A stretch of 64,000 bases of DNA, taken from assembly GCF_011045025.1 (NCBI RefSeq), contig NZ_JAAKZX010000014.1, forward strand, positions 22,879-86,878, in the 5' to 3' direction. Under the pieces are notes generated by a model, which was not told the origin of the DNA, did no database searches, and saw only the letters and a list, made by a program, of their open reading frames with translations. Source of the stretch: Streptomyces ureilyticus. GTDB taxonomy: Bacteria; Actinomycetota; Actinomycetes; Streptomycetales; Streptomycetaceae. Position 1 is the first letter of the stretch; the number at the start of each line of letters is the position of its first letter. Positions 29,827-39,340 of the stretch are shown piece after piece. A program made the position numbers and the translations under genes.

Positions 29827-31170
29827 TCAGGCCCCGGCCATCCACCGATCCGGCCGGGCCTCCCGCCGCCCCGTCCGCGACCGGTCCGCCTGCCCGTACA
29901 GCAACTCCGCCGCCTCCGAGGCGTCCCGCAGCCGGGCCGTCACCGTCTTGTTGGCGCCCGTGTCGATGTGCACATGGGCCAGCCCGTGCAAGCGGGCCCA
30001 CGGCCCCTGCGCCATGCGTACGCTCTGGACCTTGGCATGCGGGACGAGCGCGAGGCTGCGGCGCAGCAGCCCGTGCCGGGACGCGAAGACGGTGTCGGTG
30101 ACGGCGAGTCCGTAACCCCGCCACCACAACGGCATGCACCAGCGAGCCCGGCTCGGCGGTCGCGACAGGGCACCCGGCACCGTCACCCCCGGCAGCACCC
30201 GCGCGATCACCGACTCGGCGACCTCGCGCGGAGCGACCGGTACGAGCACGGAGTTGGACGAGCCCGCCACGTCCAGCTCGACCCGGACCCAGTCCCGTCG
30301 CCGCCAGAGCAGCGGTTCGACGATGCGGACGGTCTGTACGCGGCCGGGCGGCACCGTCTCATGCGTACGGTCGAGGAGTCCGTGGTCGATACGGAGCCCG
30401 TCCGGGGAATCGCCCACGGTCCAGTCGTACTCGCCGACGAAGCGCCCCACGCTGCTCGCGCCCGCCGCGCCGAGCAGCGGCAGCGCGACCGCGAGAACCG
30501 TCCACACGCTTTCCGAGGCCCACCACACCACCGGTGGTACGACGAGCGCGCCGACCAGCGATCCCCAGGTGGCGCCCGTCAGCACCAGGGACACGGCGAG
30601 GACCCGGGCCGGTACGTGCAGCAGCTGCTGGGCCGGTGCCTCGCCCACCTCGTGTGCCGTCTCGGGGGCGAAACCGGCGGCGCGGGCCAGGAGTTCGGCC
30701 CGCAGTACACGGGCCTCGTCCTCGCCCAGGAAGGCGAGTTCGTCCTTCTTGTCGGTCCCTATGACGTCGAGTTTGAGTTTGGAGACGCCCGCGACGCGGG
30801 CCAGCAGTGGCTGGGTGACGTCGACGGCCTGGAGCCGGTCGAGCCGGATGTGTGCCGAGCGCCGGAACAACAGGCCCGTACGGATGCGCAGTTCGGTGTC
30901 GGTCACCGCGAAGTGGGTGAACCACCAGGTCAGAAAGCCGTACAGGGCGGCGGCCGGAATGACGATGGCGATCGCGATCAGCAGGGTGGAGGTCGTCAGC
31001 CGGGTCAGCTGCCGCTGCGTCTGGTCCGGGTCGTGGAACGCCCAGCCGGCGATCACTGCGATTGGCGCCCAGGCGCGGCGCAGCGGCGTCACGGGATGCA
31101 GCCGCCGCTCCGTCACGGGCTTCTCCTGGCGTACGTCGTGCTCGACGTCGCCGACATCTGACGTCGTCAC
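29827..31170 (-). CDS. Bacterial PH-domain membrane protein, YdbT type
   Basis: A 447-residue membrane protein with membrane-helix pairs and three bPH2 domains, as in Bacillus YdbT; domain starts are visible at [17 protein letters not shown] (about 94-110), [17 protein letters not shown] and [17 protein letters not shown]. In Bacillus, YdbS and YdbT help protect against certain bacteriocins. Here it is overlapped by 4 bases with the upstream YdbS-like gene, so the two form a pair. The function in Streptomyces is not established. Confidence 0.88.
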   Translation of the reverse strand: MTTSDVGDVEHDVRQEKPVTERRLHPVTPLRRAWAPIAVIAGWAFHDPDQTQRQLTRLTTSTLLIAIAIVIPAAALYGFLTWWFTHFAVTDTELRIRTGLLFRRSAHIRLDRLQAVDVTQPLLARVAGVSKLKLDVIGTDKKDELAFLGEDEARVLRAELLARAAGFAPETAHEVGEAPAQQLLHVPARVLAVSLVLTGATWGSLVGALVVPPVVWWASESVWTVLAVALPLLGAAGASSVGRFVGEYDWTVGDSPDGLRIDHGLLDRTHETVPPGRVQTVRIVEPLLWRRRDWVRVELDVAGSSNSVLVPVAPREVAESVIARVLPGVTVPGALSRPPSRARWCMPLWWRGYGLAVTDTVFASRHGLLRRSLALVPHAKVQSVRMAQGPWARLHGLAHVHIDTGANKTVTARLRDASEAAELLYGQADRSRTGRREARPDRWMAGA

Positions 31171-31661
31171 AGCCCCGCCGATCTGGCCTCGCCCAGCTCC
31201 GTGAGCCGGTCCCGCAGCCGTTCCGCCTCGGCCGGGTCGAGGCCGGGAATGCGCGCGTCCGTCGCCGCGGCGGCCGTGTGCAGCTGCACGCTCGCCAGCC
31301 CGAAGTGCCGCTCGACGGGACCCGAGGTCACCTCGACCAGCTGCATGCGCCCGTACGGCACGACCGTCTCCTCACGCCACAGCACACCCCGGCTGATCAA
31401 CAGGTCGTCCGCGCGTTCCGCGTACCGCCAGGACCGCCAGTTGCGGCCCAGCATCGCCCAGCCCCACAGCAGCAGCGCCAGTGGCAGCAGCGCGAAGGCC
31501 GCCCAGCCGGGCCCGACGAGCAGGCCGAGCGGCAGCCCCGTACCGAGCGTCAGCGGCACCAGCCAGACCACGAGCAGCAGCCGGCGCATCCGCAGCAGTC
31601 CCGGCGGCAGGCCGGTCCACACCGGCTCGGGCTCGGACTCGGTGCTCCTGGTGGTGCCCAT
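31167..31661 (-). CDS. Bacterial PH-domain membrane protein, YdbS type
   Basis: A 164-residue partner of the YdbT-like protein: two adjacent membrane helices (about 27-66) followed by one bPH2 domain (about 80-150, [25 protein letters not shown]). The ATG at 31661 is chosen for the AGGGGAAAC site just before it; an in-frame ATG 24 bases upstream lacks one. The stop overlaps the next gene's ATG. The gene is divergent from nuoD with only 55 bases between starts, so promoters overlap. Confidence 0.87.
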   Translation of the reverse strand: MGTTRSTESEPEPVWTGLPPGLLRMRRLLLVVWLVPLTLGTGLPLGLLVGPGWAAFALLPLALLLWGWAMLGRNWRSWRYAERADDLLISRGVLWREETVVPYGRMQLVEVTSGPVERHFGLASVQLHTAAAATDARIPGLDPAEAERLRDRLTELGEARSAGL

Positions 31662-31716
31662 GTTTCCCCTGCTCCCCGTCTCCATTCCGCAAGCGTACGT
31701 ACGAGACACTGTTCCC

Positions 31717-32868
31717 ATGACTCCCACGACGGAGACCACGGTCGGCATCGGCGGCGCCGCGGAGAGCACCGACATGGTGCTCAACATCGGGCCCCAGCAC
31801 CCGTCCACGCACGGTGTACTGCGCCTCAGGCTCGTGCTGGACGGCGAGCGGATCCAGCACGCGGAGCCGGTCATCGGCTATATGCACCGTGGCGCGGAGA
31901 AGCTCTTCGAGGCGCGCGACTACCGCCAGATCATCGTGCTCGCCAACCGTCACGACTGGCTCTCCGCCTTCTCGAACGAGCTGGGTGTCGTCCTCGCCGT
32001 GGAACGCATGCTCGGCATGGAGGTCCCGGCCCGCGCGGTGTGGATGCGCACGCTCCTCGCGGAGCTGAACCGCGTCCTGAACCATCTGATGTTCCTCGGT
32101 TCGTACCCGCTTGAGCTGGGCGGAATCACCCCGGTCTTCTACGCCTTCAGAGAGCGCGAGGAGCTTCAGGCCGTCATGGAGGAGATCTCCGGCGGGCGCA
32201 TGCACTACATGTTCAACCGCGTAGGCGGCCTCAAGGAGGACCTCCCCGCCGGATGGACCGCACGCGCGCGTGCCGCCGTCGCGGACGTCCGCTCGCGCAT
32301 GGACGTGTACGACAACCTGGTGGTGGGCAACGAGATCTTCCGCGGGCGTACGCGCGACGTGGGCCGGATGTCCCCGGAGACGGTGCACGCCTACGGAGTG
32401 AGCGGTCCCCTCGCCCGCGCCAGCGGAGTCGACTTCGATCTGCGCCGCGACGAGCCCTATCTGGCGTACGGGGAGCTGGGCGACGTCCTGAAGGTCGTCA
32501 CGCGGCAGGAGGGCGACTGTCTGGCCCGCTTCGAGGTCCTCCTGGAGCAGACGCACAACTCCCTGGACCTCGCCGACGCCTGCCTGGACCGGCTCGCCGA
32601 GCTGCCGCCAGGCCCGGTCAACCAGCGGCTCCCGAAGGTGCTCAAGGCCCCGGAGGGTCACACATACGCCTGGACCGAGAACCCGCTCGGCATCAACGGC
32701 TACTACCTCGTCAGCAAGGGCGAGAAGACCCCGTACCGGCTGAAGCTGCGCTCGGCCTCGTACAACAACATCCAGGCGCTGGCGGAGCTGCTGCCGGGGA
32801 CGCTGGTCGCGGACATGGTGGCGATCCTGGGATCACTGTTCTTCGTGGTCGGGGACATCGACAAGTAG
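31717..32868 (+). CDS. nuoD: Orphan NADH-quinone oxidoreductase subunit D (NuoD/NDUFS2-like)
   Basis: A 383-residue homologue of the complex I quinone-site subunit, starting at the ATG at 31717. [15 protein letters not shown] (about 23-37), [12 protein letters not shown] (54-65) and NRLNH-type helices are intact, and the protein ends VVGDIDK. No other nuo gene is present, so it is a second, orphan copy as known in some streptomycetes. Its 3' end overlaps by 36 bases the end of a convergent MidA-type methyltransferase. Arg58 aligns with human NDUFS2 Arg118 of the precursor, the residue methylated by NDUFAF7. Confidence 0.92.
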   Translation: MTPTTETTVGIGGAAESTDMVLNIGPQHPSTHGVLRLRLVLDGERIQHAEPVIGYMHRGAEKLFEARDYRQIIVLANRHDWLSAFSNELGVVLAVERMLGMEVPARAVWMRTLLAELNRVLNHLMFLGSYPLELGGITPVFYAFREREELQAVMEEISGGRMHYMFNRVGGLKEDLPAGWTARARAAVADVRSRMDVYDNLVVGNEIFRGRTRDVGRMSPETVHAYGVSGPLARASGVDFDLRRDEPYLAYGELGDVLKVVTRQEGDCLARFEVLLEQTHNSLDLADACLDRLAELPPGPVNQRLPKVLKAPEGHTYAWTENPLGINGYYLVSKGEKTPYRLKLRSASYNNIQALAELLPGTLVADMVAILGSLFFVVGDIDK

Positions 32869-33978
32869 GGCTTTCCCGGCTCTCTGCGCTCTCTGTGCTC
32901 TCCGTAGAGGGCTGTTTTCGCCGGGCGGCGGATCGGGCAGCGGGTTCGGAATCCCAACCGGCTGCACGAGCCAGCCGAAGTCGCCGAGTCCGCCGGGAGC
33001 CGTGAGCTCGGCGGCCTCACCGGCGCCGGCCAGGGCCCGTACGTACGCCGTCGGGTCCGTGGAGGCCAGCGACAGCGGCGGCCGGCCGCCGCTCACGCCC
33101 AGGGCGCGCAGGGCGTCCCGCTGGGTCAGCAGCCGGGCTCCGGGCAGCGCGCACGCGTCAAGGGCCACATGCGCGGTGATGTCGCACGACCCATCTGGTA
33201 CGGGCGCCGTCTCGCGGCCCTCGCGGAAACCGGTGAGCGTCCCGAAGGGCGGGCGCGCGTCCGCGCGATGGGCGTAGTCGACGGCCACGGCGAGACCCCG
33301 GTCGAGGACGGCCACGGCGGATGCCCAAGCGGCGTCCCTGGGGAGGCCGATTTCGGCACGTAGCCCTTCAGAATGCTGATTTGCTTCGTTTGCTTCGGGG
33401 CGCCGATTTTCAGGAAGCGGCCACCACCGCGCCAGCCACTCCGCGTCCGTCCCGGAGACCGGCTCCCCGAGGGATTCCGTGCCGTCGTCCCGTACGAGGA
33501 CCAGCCGTGGCACTCCGTCCGCGTCCACCTCGGCCACGTCCAGCGGCACGTTGTCCAGCCACTCGTTCGCGAACAGCAGCCCGGCGACCCCCGCCGGAGG
33601 CTGCGCGCACCACTCGATCCGGTGGTCGAGTCCGGCGGGCCGGCCGGCGCGTTCGACGGCGTACCCGCGCGCGCGGGAGGCCACTTCGACGGGAAGGGCC
33701 TCCAGGACGCCGGTGACCAGCTCACCGCGGCCCGCGCCCATGTCGACGAAGGCGAGCTCGGCAGGCCGGCCGAGCGCCTCGTCGACCCGGCACAGGAGCC
33801 GGGCCACGGCGCCCGCGAACAGCGGCGACGCGTGCACGGAGGTGCGGAAATGACCCGCGGGCCCCTCCTGCCGCCGATAGAACCCTGAAGGCCCGTACAG
33901 CGCCTCCTCGGCGGCCTGCCGCCACCCGCGCCGGCCACCCGCTGCCTCGTGTGCGTCTTGTCTCACGGCTTGCCCCAC
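32833..33978 (-). CDS. SAM-dependent methyltransferase of the MidA/NDUFAF7 (DUF185) type
   Basis: A 381-residue class I methyltransferase. Features match MidA/NDUFAF7 proteins: YGPSGFYRR (about 28-36) and [16 protein letters not shown] (46-61), SAM motif [11 protein letters not shown] (78-87), and [12 protein letters not shown] (136-147), corresponding to the family's NE-x-x-D-x-x-P motif. NDUFAF7 dimethylates an arginine of NDUFS2 during complex I assembly; the neighbouring gene here encodes the bacterial NDUFS2 homologue. The ends of the two genes overlap by 36 bases. The start at 33978 is the first available, and an internal start near residue 20 is possible. Confidence 0.8.
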   Translation of the reverse strand: MGQAVRQDAHEAAGGRRGWRQAAEEALYGPSGFYRRQEGPAGHFRTSVHASPLFAGAVARLLCRVDEALGRPAELAFVDMGAGRGELVTGVLEALPVEVASRARGYAVERAGRPAGLDHRIEWCAQPPAGVAGLLFANEWLDNVPLDVAEVDADGVPRLVLVRDDGTESLGEPVSGTDAEWLARWWPLPENRRPEANEANQHSEGLRAEIGLPRDAAWASAVAVLDRGLAVAVDYAHRADARPPFGTLTGFREGRETAPVPDGSCDITAHVALDACALPGARLLTQRDALRALGVSGGRPPLSLASTDPTAYVRALAGAGEAAELTAPGGLGDFGWLVQPVGIPNPLPDPPPGENSPLRRAQRAQRAGKALLVDVPDHEEQ

Positions 33979-34107
33979 GACGCCAGGCTAGGCGGGCTTT
34001 GAGCGCCGGGAATCAGCAGGTCTCCACCTTGGGGAGTACGTACGGTGGTTGCGGATCGACCCTCCGGTTGACCCCTGCACACTGCACCCTTCCCTACGCT
34101 GGGTTAC

Positions 34108-35307
34108 GTGCAGCGCCTCTATGACTTCCTCCGCAGGCACCCGATGTGGGTCGACAGCTTCTGGGCCGTCCTCCTGCTCGGGATTTCCGTGCTGGGCGGA
34201 TCGGTCACGGAGGAGGCCCAGGGGGCCGATCTCCCGGCCGTCACGGTTCCGGTCATGATCCTGCTGAGCCTGGTGGTCGCGCTGCGCCGCCGTATGCCGG
34301 AGAAGATGCTGATCCTGGCGATGGTGGTCGGCCTGGCGCAGCTGATCGCGGACACCGGGACGCTGCCCGCCAACTTCGCCTTCCTGGTGATCATTTACAC
34401 GGTCGCGGCGGACGGCGCCCGCTGGGCCTCCCGGATCGCACTGACCGGTGGCCTTTGTGCCGCCCCCCTGGCACAACTGCGCTGGACGTCGGAGCAGGGC
34501 GTCGGGAGCAGCATCGCCATAGTGATCTTCCAGACCGTTCCCTTCGCGCTCGCCTGGGTGCTCGGCGACTCGGTCCGCACCCGCCGCGCCTACCTCTCGC
34601 AGCTCGAGGAGCGCGCCGACCGGCTGGAGAGGGAGCGCGAGGCGCAGTCCAAGGTCGCGGTCGCCGCCGAGCGGGCCCGGATCGCCCGCGAGCTGCACGA
34701 CGTGGTCGCGCACAACGTGTCGGTGATGGTGGTGCAGGCGGACGGTGCCGCGTACGTCCTGGACACCGCCCCCGACCAGGCCAAGAAGGCCCTGGAGACC
34801 ATCTCCGGAACAGGCCGTCAGGCCCTCGCCGAGATGCGCCGGCTGCTCGGCGTGCTGCGCACCGGCGAGCACCAGGAGAGCGGCGAGTACGTCCCCCAGC
34901 CCGACGTCGACCAGCTCGACGACCTCATCGAGGAGGTCCGCACAGCCGGCCTCCCCGTCGACTACAAGATCGAGGGCACCCCGCGACCGCTGCCGAGCGG
35001 CGTCGAGCTCACCGCGTACCGCATCGTGCAGGAGGCGCTCACCAACACGCGCAAGCACGGGGGGCCGAACGTGGGCGCGAGCGTGCGCCTGGTCTACTTC
35101 GACGACGGCCTCGGGCTGCTCGTCGAGGACGACGGGAAGGGCGCCCCGCACGAGTTGTACGAGGACGGTGGCATCGACGGCAGAGGACACGGCCTGATCG
35201 GTATGCGGGAGCGCGTCGGTATGGTCGGCGGCACCCTGGACGCGGGGCCGCGCCCGGGCGGCGGCTTCCGGATCAGCGCCCTGCTCCCGCTCAAGCCCGT
35301 CAATTGA
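34108..35307 (+). CDS. Sensor histidine kinase, NarL/DesK type
   Basis: A 399-residue membrane sensor with several hydrophobic segments in the first about 155 residues, a short coiled linker, the HisKA_3 dimerisation box ERARIARELHDVVAHN with phospho-acceptor H197, and an ATP-binding domain (VEDDGKGAPHELYED, GRGHGLIGMRERV). No extracytoplasmic sensor domain is seen, so it may sense the membrane itself. The GTG start lies only 7 bases after a TACGCT hexamer, with TTGACC further upstream, suggesting a near-leaderless message. The partner regulator is 95 bases downstream. Confidence 0.9.
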   Translation: MQRLYDFLRRHPMWVDSFWAVLLLGISVLGGSVTEEAQGADLPAVTVPVMILLSLVVALRRRMPEKMLILAMVVGLAQLIADTGTLPANFAFLVIIYTVAADGARWASRIALTGGLCAAPLAQLRWTSEQGVGSSIAIVIFQTVPFALAWVLGDSVRTRRAYLSQLEERADRLEREREAQSKVAVAAERARIARELHDVVAHNVSVMVVQADGAAYVLDTAPDQAKKALETISGTGRQALAEMRRLLGVLRTGEHQESGEYVPQPDVDQLDDLIEEVRTAGLPVDYKIEGTPRPLPSGVELTAYRIVQEALTNTRKHGGPNVGASVRLVYFDDGLGLLVEDDGKGAPHELYEDGGIDGRGHGLIGMRERVGMVGGTLDAGPRPGGGFRISALLPLKPVN

Positions 35308-35402
35308 CACGTGCACACCCCACCGACCGCACCGCCAACCGACCGCCCACGCACCGACCGCCCACGCACCGCCCGTCCATGAACCGACCGGAGGACCCAG
35401 GA

Positions 35403-36074
35403 ATGCCGATCCGCGTGATGCTCGTCGACGACCAGGTGCTGTTGCGCACCGGGTTCCGGATGGTGCTCGCCGCCCAGCCGGACATGGAGGTCGTCGCGGA
35501 GGCGGGCGACGGTGTCGAGGCCCTTCAGGTGCTGCGCTCTACCACCGTCGACGTGGTCCTGATGGACGTACGCATGCCGAAGCTGGACGGTGTCGAGACG
35601 ACCCGACGCATCTGCTCGGAGCCGGACCCGCCGAAGGTGCTGATCCTGACCACCTTCGACCTCGACGAGTACGCCTTCTCCGGGCTGAAGGCGGGCGCCT
35701 CCGGCTTCATGCTCAAGGACGTGCCGCCCGGCGAACTCCTCACCGCCATCCGCTCCGTGCACAGCGGTGACGCGGTGGTCGCGCCCTCCACGACCCGTCG
35801 TCTCCTCGACCGGTTCGCGCCGATGCTGCCGAGCGCCGGCAAGGAGCCCCAGCACCAGGGGCTGGAGCGGCTCACCGACCGCGAGCGCGAGGTGATGATC
35901 CTGGTCGCGCAGGGCCTGTCGAACGGCGAGATCGCCGCACGCCTCGTCCTCTCGGAGGCGACCGTCAAGACACATGTGGGGCGCATCCTCACGAAGCTGG
36001 GGCTGCGGGACCGGGTGCAGGTCGTGGTTCTGGCGTACGAGACGGGTCTGGTACGGGCCGGGGGACAGGGCTGA
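35403..36074 (+). CDS. Response regulator, NarL/LuxR type
   Basis: A 223-residue regulator paired with the upstream kinase. The receiver domain (about 1-120) has D55 in VVLMDVRMP as the phosphorylation site and K in SGFMLKDVPPGEL; the C-terminal LuxR helix-turn-helix is LTDREREVMILVAQGLSNGEIAARLVLSEATVKTH split over about 155-185. The ATG at 35403 follows GGAGGACC. The 95-base spacer after the kinase holds short tandem ACCGACCGCCCACGC-type repeats. The target genes are unknown. Confidence 0.92.
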   Translation: MPIRVMLVDDQVLLRTGFRMVLAAQPDMEVVAEAGDGVEALQVLRSTTVDVVLMDVRMPKLDGVETTRRICSEPDPPKVLILTTFDLDEYAFSGLKAGASGFMLKDVPPGELLTAIRSVHSGDAVVAPSTTRRLLDRFAPMLPSAGKEPQHQGLERLTDREREVMILVAQGLSNGEIAARLVLSEATVKTHVGRILTKLGLRDRVQVVVLAYETGLVRAGGQG

Positions 36075-36154
36075 GCGGGACAGGGCTGAAGGGCTTGGCA
36101 GGGGATCTGCGCGAACGTGACCGAGGCGTGACCGTCGGCCACTAAGGTCTCCGC

Positions 36155-36787
36155 ATGCTCCTGTGGATCAACGGCCCCTTCGGGGGCGGCAAAACACAGA
36201 CCGCACACGAGATCCAGCGCCGACTGCCCGGCAGCGTCATCTGCGATCCCGAACACGCCGGCTTCGGGCTGCGCCGCACACTGCCGCCCGAACTGCGCGG
36301 AAACTTCCAGGACTTGGTGTCCTGGCGGCAGGGCGTCGTCGAGGTGCTCGACCTCGCCCTCACCAAGCACGATGGTGTTGTGATCGCCCCCATGACCGTC
36401 ACGGACTTCGGCTACTTCGACGAGACCGTGGGGCGACTGCGCGAAAAGGGCCACGACGTACGGCACTTCTCGCTCCTCGCCCAGCGCGAGACCGTCCTGA
36501 AGCGGCTGCGCGAGCGCGGCTTCGGCCACCTCCTGGGGTACGTCGCCGGCAAGGACGCCCCCTTGCGCAGGGAGAGTTGGGCGGTGGAGCAGCTCGACCA
36601 CTGCCTGGAGCGCCTGCGCGAGCCGGAGTTCGCCGAGCACCTGTGGACGGACGACACCACGGTCCCCAAGACCGCCGACCGGATCGCCGTACTGGCCGGA
36701 TTGACACTCAAGCCGAACAAGGAGGGGGCGCTGCGGACGCGGCTGCGGCAGATACGGGTCGGGGTCAAGCACATCCGGTTCGACTGA
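36155..36787 (+). CDS. TmrB-like P-loop ATPase (tunicamycin-resistance family)
   Basis: A 210-residue protein strongly resembling Bacillus TmrB: MLLWINGPFGGGKTQTAHE at the N-terminus (P-loop GPFGGGKT at 7-14), then DPEHAGFGLRR, PMTVTDFGYFDE, and the end RLRQIRVGVKHIRFD. TmrB binds ATP and protects the cell against tunicamycin, a nucleoside antibiotic made by streptomycetes. No antibiotic cluster is adjacent. A TAAGGT hexamer lies 7 bases before the ATG, so the message may be near leaderless. Resistance itself is an inference from the family. Confidence 0.78.
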   Translation: MLLWINGPFGGGKTQTAHEIQRRLPGSVICDPEHAGFGLRRTLPPELRGNFQDLVSWRQGVVEVLDLALTKHDGVVIAPMTVTDFGYFDETVGRLREKGHDVRHFSLLAQRETVLKRLRERGFGHLLGYVAGKDAPLRRESWAVEQLDHCLERLREPEFAEHLWTDDTTVPKTADRIAVLAGLTLKPNKEGALRTRLRQIRVGVKHIRFD

Positions 36788-36823
36788 CGGGCCTTGCTCC
36801 GGTGACGTACGTCCTCCCGCTGT

Positions 36824-38020
36824 TCAGGCCGCTGAGCCGGGCAGCCGTGCCACGAAGTCGGCTACGGCCTTCCTGACGTCCTCCGCGGTCCACTCCAGGC
36901 CCGCCTCGGCCACCGCCACCTCCGTGACCGACAGCCCCGGCACCCTGTCCGGGAACCAACGACGGAACAGCGCCGTCTTGGTCTCCTCGACCTGCCGTAC
37001 GACCGCCTCGTTGAGCTTCTCGTGGTCGTACGCCAGCCACACCCGGAACTCATGCGTGTGCGGCTCCTCGGGGTGGACGCGACTCCAGGGGAGACCCGCC
37101 GCGGCGAACCCCTCGCGCAGCGCCGCGGCGACCACGCGCGCGTGGGCCACGTATTCCGGCAGCCGGGGCAGCTCCTTCTCCAAGCCGATCAGCGCCGACA
37201 GGGCCGTCGGGAACTGCTGGAAGACCTGGCCGCCGTACCGGTGCCGCCAGGCTTTCGCCTCGTCGACGAAGGTCCGCGGGCCCGCGAGCGCCGCGCCGCC
37301 CAGCCCTCCCAGGGACTTGTAGAACGACACGTACACGCTGTCCGCGAGGCCTGCGATCTCCTCCAGGGGGCGCCCGAAGTGCGGGGTGCACTCCCACAGA
37401 CGCGCCCCGTCGAAGTGGACCACCGCGTCGCGCTCCCGCGCCGCGTCCACCACCTCGGAGAGCTCGTCCCAGGAGGGCAGCATGAAACCGGCGTCCCGGA
37501 GAGGCAGTTCGAGCATCAGGGCCCCGAAGGGCTCCTCGAAGTCCCGTATCTCCTCGGCGGTGGGCAGCCGGGGCTCGTACGTCAGATGGACGGTCCGCAG
37601 ACCGCTCACTACGGAGAAAGCGTCGCGCTCGTGCACCTCGGGGTGGGAGAGCGGATGCAGGGCCACTACGAGGTTGCCGGTACGGCCCGCCCAGCAGCGC
37701 AACGCGACCTGCTGGGCCATGGTGCCGGTGGGGAAGAAGGCGGCGGCTTCCTTGCCGAGAAGGCCCGCGACCCGCTCCTCCAGGGTCTCGACGAGCCCGT
37801 CGCCGAACACGTCCACCGGCTGGTCCAGGTCGTACACCTGGGGCGCCGCCTCCGTCAGCCGCGCCAGCCGCTCGCCGACCGTGGAGTGGAAACCGGGCCG
37901 CCACAGTGTTCGTTCGGCCCTTCGGACGGCAGCCCAGCGCCGCGCCTGTTTCTGCTCCGCCGACTGTTCCTCGGCCTGTTCCGCCAGGTCGTCCCCGCCG
38001 TGCCCCGCCGTATCGCTCAT
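36824..38020 (-). CDS. Threonine aldolase/beta-eliminating lyase family PLP enzyme
   Basis: A 398-residue fold-type I PLP enzyme like low-specificity threonine aldolases, which split threonine to glycine and acetaldehyde. Motifs are FPTGTMAQQ (about 96-104), HFDGARLWE (202-210) and the Schiff-base lysine K235 in SFYKSLGGLGG. The ATG at 38020 is preferred to an upstream in-frame start 51 bases earlier because it starts a charged family-like N-terminus. The gene stands alone, tail to tail with tmrB-like. The exact substrate (threonine, allo-threonine or another beta-hydroxy amino acid) cannot be assigned. Confidence 0.82.
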   Translation of the reverse strand: MSDTAGHGGDDLAEQAEEQSAEQKQARRWAAVRRAERTLWRPGFHSTVGERLARLTEAAPQVYDLDQPVDVFGDGLVETLEERVAGLLGKEAAAFFPTGTMAQQVALRCWAGRTGNLVVALHPLSHPEVHERDAFSVVSGLRTVHLTYEPRLPTAEEIRDFEEPFGALMLELPLRDAGFMLPSWDELSEVVDAARERDAVVHFDGARLWECTPHFGRPLEEIAGLADSVYVSFYKSLGGLGGAALAGPRTFVDEAKAWRHRYGGQVFQQFPTALSALIGLEKELPRLPEYVAHARVVAAALREGFAAAGLPWSRVHPEEPHTHEFRVWLAYDHEKLNEAVVRQVEETKTALFRRWFPDRVPGLSVTEVAVAEAGLEWTAEDVRKAVADFVARLPGSAA

Positions 38021-38410
38021 CCCTGGATCATGCCAAGCGCGACGTCGGCGGGGCGTGCGGATTTCCCACAATTTCCCACAGCGTCTCTGACTGGCTTAGT
38101 GATCCCCAGTGTTGCTCGGGAATGTGAGCCAATCGCCTTCGTGCCCTGGTGCCGAGCGACGGGAAATCGTCAGCCCTCGTGGCACGTCCCTCCGGACGCT
38201 GGTCGGTGAGGTCTCGCGACCTCACCGAGGAGGGTGCCCGACGTCGCCTGGGCGCCGGGCGTGCGCGTCACAGTCTGCCACGGAACCACTACGGATCGCT
38301 AATCCGACTAGTGGGCTGTGGACAACAAATCGGGCCCGGAACGGATCGCGTTAACATGACGAGAAATCGTCCGGTACCCCGAGCGGACTGGAACGGAAGG
38401 CCGCCGTCGA
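38021..38410. other. 390-base spacer before the pantothenate/NAD operon
   Basis: No gene is seen. It contains an 11-bp perfect hairpin TCGGTGAGGTC/GACCTCACCGA with loop TCGC (38203-38228), a palindrome CGGATcgctaATCCG (38292-38306), and the 9-mer ACGGATCGC at 38291 and 38341, exactly 50 bases apart. The last 120 bases are less GC-rich and include GTTAAC, so the operon promoter is probably there. Confidence 0.5.
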
Positions 38411-39340
38411 GTGAGTACAGTCCCACAACCAGACCCCAAGGACCGCCCCGCGCGGCTCACCGTCGGCGTCGTCGGTGCCGGCCGCGTGGGGCCCGCTCTC
38501 GCCGCGTCGTTGCAGCTCGCCGGGCATCGGCCGGTGGCCGTCTCCGGGGTTTCCGACGCCTCCGTACGGCGTGCGGCCCAGCTCCTGCCCGACGTACCGC
38601 TGGTGACGCCCGCGCAGGTCATGGAGCGGGCCGAGCTCGTGCTTCTGACGGTCCCGGACGACGCCTTGCCGGGGCTGGTGGAGGGGCTCGCCGAGACGGG
38701 GGCGGTACGGCCGGGGCAGCTGCTCGTGCACACCTCCGGGCGGTACGGCGCGAAGGTGCTGGATCCCGCGCTGCGGGCCGGTGCGCTGCCGTTGGCGCTG
38801 CATCCCGCGATGACGTTCACCGGCACTCCTGTGGACGTACAGCGGCTCGCCGGGTGCTCTTTCGGGGTCACCGCGCCCGAGGAGCTGCGGCTGGCCGCGG
38901 AGGCGCTGGTCATCGAGATGGGCGGCGAGCCCGAGTGGATCGCCGAGGCCGCCCGGCCGCTGTACCACGCGGCCCTCGCGCTCGGCGCCAACCACCTGGT
39001 GACCCTGGTCGCCGAGTCCATGGATCTGTTGCGTACGGCGGGCGTGGAGGCCCCCGACCGGATGCTGGGCCCACTCCTCGGTGCGGCCCTGGACAACGCC
39101 CTCAGGTCGGGGGACGCGGCTCTCACAGGACCGGTCGCGCGCGGTGACGCGGGCACGGTCGCCGCGCACATCACGGAGTTGCGCAAGCACGCGCCGGGAG
39201 CCGTGGCCGGCTATTTGGCGATGGCCCGCGCGACCGCCGACCGGGCCCTCGCCCACGGACTGCTCAGGCCGGAGCTCGCCGAGGACCTTCTCGGGGTACT
39301 GGCCAACGGGACCGACGGCACCGAGGGAGACGCCCGATGA
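38411..39340 (+). CDS. Rossmann-like/DUF2520 dehydrogenase-like protein
   Basis: A 309-residue protein with an N-terminal NAD(P)-binding Rossmann domain ([17 protein letters not shown], about 17-33) and a C-terminal helical DUF2520 domain resembling 6-phosphogluconate-type dehydrogenases. The stop overlaps the panC ATG (ATGA). This family sits next to panC in many actinobacteria, so a role in pantothenate synthesis, for example as a ketopantoate-type reductase, has been suspected; that is inference. Start at the GTG at 38411. Confidence 0.85.
   Translation: MSTVPQPDPKDRPARLTVGVVGAGRVGPALAASLQLAGHRPVAVSGVSDASVRRAAQLLPDVPLVTPAQVMERAELVLLTVPDDALPGLVEGLAETGAVRPGQLLVHTSGRYGAKVLDPALRAGALPLALHPAMTFTGTPVDVQRLAGCSFGVTAPEELRLAAEALVIEMGGEPEWIAEAARPLYHAALALGANHLVTLVAESMDLLRTAGVEAPDRMLGPLLGAALDNALRSGDAALTGPVARGDAGTVAAHITELRKHAPGAVAGYLAMARATADRALAHGLLRPELAEDLLGVLANGTDGTEGDAR

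Noticed and set aside
34068..34100. Classic -35/-10 promoter for the sensor kinase (TTGACC and TACGCT)
   Set aside because: Spacing of 21 bases is too long for a standard promoter, so it is only mentioned in the kinase entry.
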